A stretch of DNA of 64,000 nt from Trebouxia sp. TZW2008 (Eukaryota; Chlorophyta; Trebouxiophyceae; Trebouxiales; Trebouxiaceae). Below the pieces are notes generated by a model. That model saw only the letters and a program-made list of their open reading frames with translations, searched no databases and had not been told where the DNA came from. A program made the translations under genes and the position numbers. Every line of letters begins with the position of its first letter. The stretch's first letter is position 1. The stretch lies in contig BDIU01000190.1 in the NCBI GenBank assembly GCA_002118135.1, positions 122,939 to 186,938 of the forward strand. Reading direction: 5' to 3'. This document shows, one piece after another, positions 57,826 through 64,000 of this stretch.

Positions 57826-60800
57826 TCAGATGCGATCACCATTGACAGTGATATGGTAGTTCATGGGCAGAGCTGAGCGGATTAAAGCGCCTGCCACATG
57901 TGCCACATCACCTTTGGATCGCACACTGCCATCACGCCCGACTGCTATGCTACCTGCAGTACCACTCACAAAGTGAAACTAGCCACACAAAAAAAACAAT
58001 TGTTTTGCAAAAATCACAATACAATGCTGCAGTGTGATGCTTACTGCACCATCCTGACATGCTGGCTATGTTTGATTGCTTTGCTGCTACAGCATGCACA
58101 ATTGTGGCACACAGCAACTTTGCGACTGTTTAAGCAGATGTGGGCGTGCTGCATAATGCGCTGAAGAACACGAAACCTGCTGTTTCTGTTTGAGTCACGC
58201 CACCTTGTTAATGCATATTGCACAAAGCTGCACAAGTAGTAGACTGTAGACGCTGGTGTGCTTACCTTGGACAACATCAATCTGCTTGTCCTTACTCCAA
58301 TGCATGACACCACTGCCCAGCAGAGCCACTGAGGCTGTTGGCAGCTTCTTTGCAGCTACCTTCTCTGCCATCTGCAACAACAACAGCTGCTTCACAAATG
58401 CAAACTGTTGCAATTTGAAACAGTTGAGACTGCTGTCTTTTTCAGGTATACCGACCTTCGGCACTCGAGGATTGTTGCCTGTGCAGAATCACCCGTGACT
58501 GACAGCAGCAGCTCAGCAGACAGCACAGCGCAGTTCAGAACCACCTCAATTGCAGACAGCTTCAGATCTACTCAATTTGACTCGACACATTTGCTGAGGC
58601 GTAGACCGCTCGCAATCTACCTCACAGGACATCAACGAACAGTTGAGACATAGTGTTGAATAGCGCTTGCAGATGCAAATCTGGTTGTTCGTAGTAATGT
58701 GTTCAGCGGGGGTCTTACATAATGTACAATAATTTGCAGATGCAAATTGTCGCATGTGGAAACTGTTGCATCTGCAAGTCTTCTTCAACACTATGTAAGA
58801 CAGCCACTCAACACATTGCTATGAACAGCGCCAGAAAAAGTAGCTCATGCAACCGACTAACAAACATACTGTAAAGGTGACAACAACTTGAGACATACAG
58901 ATTGTTTTTCCTGTGCAATCCAGTGGACAAGGCATGTCCCAGCACACTGCATGCTGCTGACCTACTTGCATTGAGCACTCAGCAATATATATGTCCAATG
59001 CTGTTGCTCACAGAATAGGCGAAAACTGCCGGTGTACCAGCATGGGAAAGCAATGTTTGCACTGTAGTGACTTACACATATACACAACTCAGCAGCCACA
59101 TATACGACAAGCACATTATTGCATCACAAGGTGACAGGTGCATAGTCATACCTCCTTGGCAATGTCCTGCAGAAGGACGTCTTGGGAACAGCCCTGGCGC
59201 CCTCTGACCAGCAAGCGAGAGTTGCCAGCTCTGTTCTCAACTTTCACCAGTACAAAGCTGAACTTGCCGGCCACCTCAATGCGTACAGGGTCCAGTGCTT
59301 GACCCAACCAGGCTGTGCCAGATTGTGCTGCGCCTTCCCACCTGAACATCACACGACAGTGCTGAGTGCCAAGCCAATATCAGCATCGTAAAAACCCGAG
59401 TGTGCTCAACCCAAAGCTGAACTTGCCAGCCACCTCGATGCGTACAGGGTCCAGCGCTTGACCCAACCAGATTGTGCAGCACCCTCCCACCTGAACATCA
59501 CACAACAGTGCAAAGTGTCAAGCCACTACCAGCATCATTCAAAACACAAGTGTGCTCGATGCAAAGCTGAAGTTGCCAGTAACACCAATGCGCACAGGGT
59601 CCAGCGCTTGACCAAGCCAGGCTGTGCCAGATTGTGTTGCACCTTCCCACCTTTGCAAAATACAAAGCATGAACCTGCTGTCCGTACTGCAAATCCCAAA
59701 TTTTGCCCACTGCTGGCCATGTCGATCCACATAGGGTCTAGAGCCAAGCTGTGCCAGAATTTGCAACACTCTGCCACATCTACCACACAGAATTATGCCA
59801 AGTGCAGAACCTGACAGATATCGTGGCAACATACCATTTACATGCTGTGTGCGTACAAAACCATCCGCAATGCAGACAGGCGACACCTAAATTCTGGTCA
59901 TGCGACCACAACCTATGTTGCGTAAATAAGCTCTTGGTGCAACGCAGCCTCTTACACTAGCATTGCCTAGTGCTGTTGATAGCATTGAAACCTTTCTCTA
60001 CTCAACTGAGTTGATGGTACCGACATACCTTTGGTCAGCTTTTCTCTGGATCTCCTGCTGCTCCTTGTACAGGTCTTGCGCCTTTTTGGCAATAGCCAGC
60101 ACACCCTGGTGTCCGTCTTGCTTGGCTGCATCCCCAAGCGTGCTCTGCACGGTGAGAGAAACATTGTGAAATGATGCAATGAACAGCCAAAAGCATATGC
60201 GAGGCAAGGCAGTTGATGTGATGACAATGACAGAGGTCAACACACTCTCTGTCAACAGGTCTCTGTAGTGTCAATCTTGCTATGCTGGATCACCAAGCAT
60301 GCTCTGCACAAGACAATGCATATCACAAATTGGATCACGTATGGGCGTAATGGCCAAGACAACATTCATCACAATTGATGGCTGCCCCAACTGCACTGGC
60401 AAATGCAATGTGCACAGCATAAGGTGTCAAATGGTTGCAAAGGCTGTGGCAAAGCTCAAACAACCTGGTAGCTAGCCTGCTTGACTGCATCACCAAGCGT
60501 GCTCTGCACAGCAAAAGGCATAACTACAGGTTCTGAGAAGAAGCCGTGCTTGCTGTGACCAAAATCTGTGGTGCAGCAAAAGTTACAGTCAAACTGATGC
60601 AATCGCTGTGGCAATGTTCCTGGTAAATAAAGTATATCAATGTTTATTGCAGTTCATTTGTCAAGTATCCAATGCTTGTTTGTCAAGTATCGAACGCTTG
60701 TTTGTCAAGTATCGAACGCTTATTTGTCAAGTATCGAACACTTATTTGTCAAGTATCAATAAACATTGATGGCTGACTTGGCGGCATTTACTGCACAGCA

Positions 60801-62995
60801 AAATACATGCCTTGCAATGCTGTCTTGCTTGGCTGCATTGCCAAGTGCACTGTGCACAATGCACTGCAGATCATGCAACTGAAGCATTGCCAAGGTCATT
60901 GCTTCAGTTACTGGTTCGCTGTGCATTGTCAAGCACACTAAGGACAGCAAGCCAGACCAGTCAGCATGGATCATTGGGTGATGAGACAATTATGCAGCAA
61001 ACGTTGGTGATAAAGACAGCAAGCGTTTTGGCCAGCAGCAGCAGCCGCAAATCATGCACGAACGCTGCTCAGCCGCACAAACGCTGCTCAAACGCAAGAC
61101 TGCCCTGCCTTGTGGTTTTCCATGTGGGACAGGTATCGCATCAAAATTGTGCTACAACTGAACAAGGTGTGGACAAGCATCAAGAATTGAAGATACTGGC
61201 TGATGCCTGTGGTCCAGGCTGCATCGCAGCAACATCTGTCCTTACCAAAGCATTGCAACAGCGTGGAGGCTGCATGTTGCTGGGGAATCAAGGGGTTGAG
61301 AAGCTCGTTCCCTCTCTATGTGAGAAGCTGCCATCTTCCAGCAGCAGAGAGTTGAGAGTCGTTGACATCCCATCGGTGACACGATGTCCAAAATGTTTGT
61401 ACACCCATTTATGGCTAGAGTATTGCAGCAAGGTGTGGTGTCATCAGTATAGCACGTTGATGGCAAAGAATGTTACCTCTCTTTGCGAGAAGCTGCCATC
61501 TTCCAGCAGCAGAGTGTTGAGACTCTTGGAAATCGCGCTATCCTGGCTGACTAAACTGTGTGTTCTGGGCAGTCTTGCTTCATTGCCAAGCTCTGAACTT
61601 GTTCTGGCAATCATGTTGAACCCAGGACCGCAGGCATCTAAATATCCCAAGGCATCATCCCATTCCTCTTCAGCGTCATCATGACCAAATTCTGGATCAA
61701 ACTGTTTTGCTTGTTCCTGAACCCATCGCCGTCCAAAACGCCATCGCCATGCTGCTTCAACCACCCGTGACTCTTCTTCATCTGCTGAAGACTGCCGACT
61801 GGCTTTGGGTGCAGCTTCTGAGGACAACCTCTTGGGGGCAGGTGGGGGCCTTGCGGGGGGTAGCTGGTGGGGTGTGGAGGTGCTAGGGGAACCTGCAACC
61901 AGTATTGCAGTTCTGCATATTGCCTGCCATACAATGCATTATATTCTTGCCGTGTACTGCACCTCAATATGATTTTTTCCAGCCATGCTGGGCATTTTCA
62001 AACTCATGCAAGCAAGTTTCTGGTTGTGGTCAGCATCCAGCTGCTGACATGCACATTCTTTCTGCAGTCAGGCGAATGTGCACCGACAGGCAGTCAAAGC
62101 TGCATCAAGTAACTCAACTGCACATGCATTCACGTTAGGCAGGGGCTAGGCTGACTGGCATTCAGGGATCCCAAGTTGCGTAGCATGTGCTGTGCAGCCA
62201 CTTCGTTGGGGAAACAGTCAGGTGCATGCCTATAAAAGATTCTGTATTTACCTGGAATGTTTGTGGGTGTGGAAACTGCTGATGGGCTACCCACGTCTGT
62301 GATGGTAGCTGTGCCATTGCGTGAGCCAGCAGAGTCAAACATATCAGCAGTTTTGCGGGGCCAAGGGAAACGGATCTGCCTGTTTGCCCAAGTGCCAAGC
62401 TTGGCATCTTGCGCCTCAGTCTGTGCATGCTGAGCATGCTGTGCATGCTGAGCTTTGTCTGCATGCTGTGCTGTGCGCACAATCTGTGGCTCTGGATGCG
62501 CTGCCTGCACAGTGCCTGTTTGCCTGCCAGATGGGGATGCTTTGTTGGCTTCTCGGTTGTGGTTGGTTTTGGCGGGATGCGCACCCTGACTGTATGTTTT
62601 GCGGAAGTGGGCTTTGCCAGCATTGCCGAAGCTGTTGGCGCTGTCATGCACGCTCATCTGAGAGTCTGGGCTGTCACCTCCAGCTGCGTCTGGGCCAAAC
62701 CTGCACAGGAAGGTGATACAAAGTGGATCTTCTGGCTGCATTCATTGTGCTTTGTGCTGAGGTTTTGCATAGCAGACACAATGTCTCCATGAGTCCTGGA
62801 AGAATTGACCTGACAGCGATGTGGTGTCCTGCACTCTGCTCGCGACGTGCAATGCGTGTTGTTGTATTGGACTTACCAGCTGTTTTCCATCAAATCCAGC
62901 ACACCCTGAGGTCGCGTCATGGTCGACAGGCTTCGCCGAGCGACTTTGGCATCGGGAGCCACGTTCGTGGCATGTCGGTGCTTGAACAGATTCAT
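57826..62995 (-). CDS. Protein with C-terminal janus/PHPT1-like domain, 7 exons, 507 aa
   Basis: Exons: 62995-62877, 62700-62252, 61892-61477, 60144-60029, 59341-59152, 58371-58266, 57953-57826. All phases agree and the total is exactly 508 codons. The N-terminal 330 residues are low-complexity and basic to acidic (His/Gln-rich AQHAQHAQHAQ, then Asp/Glu-rich DDAEEEWDDALGYLDACG). Next is a helical linker (GVLAIAKKAQDLYKEQQEI). Residues about 390-505 match the janus/phosphohistidine-phosphatase (PHPT1) pattern: KFSFVLVKV, LLVRG, SVALLGSGVMHWSKDKQIDV and a final GALIRSALPMNYHITV. The segment that carries the catalytic His in PHPT1, just after the VRG motif, reads RQGCSQDVLLQDIAKE and has no His. 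A non-catalytic or different role is therefore likely. The start codon is uncertain; another in-frame ATG is at 62920. Confidence 0.65.
59410..61386 (-). repeat. Decayed copies of exon edges in the janus-domain gene
   Basis: The start of the exon at 59152-59341 (coding GTAWLGQALDPVRI) recurs upstream at 59410-59500, 59565-59665 and 59695-59800. The start of the exon at 60029-60144 (coding STLGDAAKQDG) recurs at 60275-60315, 60470-60515 and 60822-60866. The end and donor of the exon at 61477-61892 recur downstream at 61296-61386. Confidence 0.85.
60636..60770. repeat. 22-bp tandem repeats bracketed by a perfect 14-bp inverted repeat
   Basis: The left arm atcaatgtttattg (60636-60649) and right arm caataaacattgat (60757-60770) are exact reverse complements. 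Between them are five units of about 22 bp with core ttgtcaagtatcgaacgctt. The whole lies in an intron of the janus-domain gene. No transposase or target-site duplication is evident. Confidence 0.9.
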
Positions 62996-63308
62996 CCACC
63001 CCTTGTGCGGTGATTGACCGCAAACCTCGACTTCTTGATACTTGAAAGATTCACAGTGTGCAACCGGGCCAACGCGTAGATGTGTCAAGCGCATGCTGCA
63101 GCGCTCTGCGAAGTCATTGGAACCGAGTCAGTCCTGGTCCGACTGCAGACGCTGCTACGCCGCCCGGTGCCCACGTGAATTTGACTGCACTGAACAGAGC
63201 CAACAATTGCGTCTGGTGTCGCAGAGTCATGGCCACTGCATGTGAACCGGGTTGAGCGCCCGATCTGCACCGCACAATTGCCGTTATTATCGTTCTCTGG
63301 CAAGGGCA
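62996..63308. promoter_or_regulatory. Probable promoter region of the janus-domain gene
   Basis: This 313 bp lies between the minus-strand start codon at 62995 and a possible plus-strand start at 63309. No named element was recognised. Confidence 0.3.
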
Positions 63309-63455
63309 ATGGCGTCGGCTAGTGCGGTCAGGGATATCCTGCAGCCTGACTTGATGTTCGCCTTGGACAAGAGAAGCTATGCTCCGGCAAATGCCTACAC
63401 GTGCCCAGAAGTCGGCCCGCGGAATCAAAATACTCCTGGGCCGATCAATCTTTGA
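63309..63455 (+). CDS. Possible small protein or first exon (48 aa)
   Basis: The frame starts at an ATG (MASASAVRDILQPDLMF) and ends with TGA after 48 codons in a Pro/Asn-rich tail. It has no domain I recognise. It is divergent from the janus-domain gene, as other genes in the window are, which is the main reason to list it. It may be the first exon of a gene running out of the window. Confidence 0.3.
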   Translation: MASASAVRDILQPDLMFALDKRSYAPANAYTCPEVGPRNQNTPGPINL

Positions 63456-64000
63456 CTAAGCTTCGCTTCACGTGATCAGAGTGAAGGTCCGAAATCGTGC
63501 CATGAAAAGGCTCATGTGTATGCAGTGACGGGGCTTGAAAACGTACACATGCGTGGGGCGACAGGTAGCAGTTGCAACGGTAGTAGGCCTCTTAGGAGAT
63601 CCAAACGGCCTCTGCAGATTTTTGGAAGCCAGCCTGGCAGCGTGCTTTGTCCAGCTCCTGACCTCATCCTGCTTCTGGATTTGGAAAAGATCCATGCATG
63701 CGTGTCGTACAGAAAATTGCTGCTGCAGTTTGATCCACGAGCAACAGTGGGGTGACAGCATCAGAGCATGCAGAGGCAGAATCACTCACAAAGGCCTGTG
63801 ATGACCAAATCAGCGCCACAAGAACAGAGCAGAACAGCTGTGCATGCAAGTCTTGAAACGCACGCAGCAGATGTAAACGCCAGAATGGCTTTACGCTAGG
63901 GTTGACCACAAACTCTAGCAGCAGCACCTTGCAGTTGTGTGACAAGTCTGCGCTTGTCACACAGTAACTTCCGTGAATAGGGAGTGTTGAGATAACACTG
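63456..64000. other. Window edge, no gene seen
   Basis: Short open frames exist on both strands (for example 63516-63755 plus), but none has recognisable features or convincing splice sites. A gene crossing the window edge cannot be excluded. Confidence 0.4.

Overview
The window is nuclear DNA of a eukaryote with spliced genes, most likely a green alga. A trebouxiophyte-type chlorophyte is my guess. The evidence is a hydroxyproline-rich cell-wall type glycoprotein with serine-proline runs, a secreted ShK-like protein, an organellar GatB with a presequence, and TGTAA motifs (the usual algal poly(A) signal) after some stop codons. Base composition looks close to half GC. I found no tRNA, rRNA, CRISPR array, transposase or intact mobile element.

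Layout, left to right: BSD-domain protein (-, 530-1669); CstF64/CSTF2 (+, 2230-5715); a giant helical repeat protein (-, 6292-20047); a kinesin motor (-, 20985-27826), which may be the 5' half of the same gene; a C2orf81-like protein (+, 28207-31504); the GPI mannosyltransferase PIG-B (+, 32451-38490); a hydroxyproline-rich glycoprotein (+, 39282-44406); an ShK-module secreted protein (+, 46035-48434); GatB (-, 48958-55543); NC2-beta/DR1 (+, 55962-56474); and a protein with a janus/PHPT1-like C-terminus (-, 57826-62995). I assembled exon models by hand. In every multi-exon model all intron phases agree and the summed coding length is a multiple of three. Four gene pairs are divergent over 0.3-0.6 kb.

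The genes are unrelated housekeeping and structural functions: mRNA 3'-end formation, transcription repression, GPI anchor synthesis, organellar Gln-tRNA formation, cell wall and cytoskeleton. No operon-like pathway is implied.

The most striking observation is structural. Introns in six genes contain about thirty decayed copies of the edges of their own exons, always with the same polarity. Copies of [acceptor + exon 5' part] lie in the upstream intron, and copies of [exon 3' part + donor] lie in the downstream intron. Frequent short tandem duplication, tolerated when it spans a splice site, would explain this, and the same process could explain the many in-frame protein repeats. The other notable items are at least 28 uninterrupted 23-residue repeats, a possible 3440-residue kinesin fusion, and a roughly 400-residue insertion in PIG-B carrying three Cys-Pro-Phe motifs and eight 11-residue repeats.
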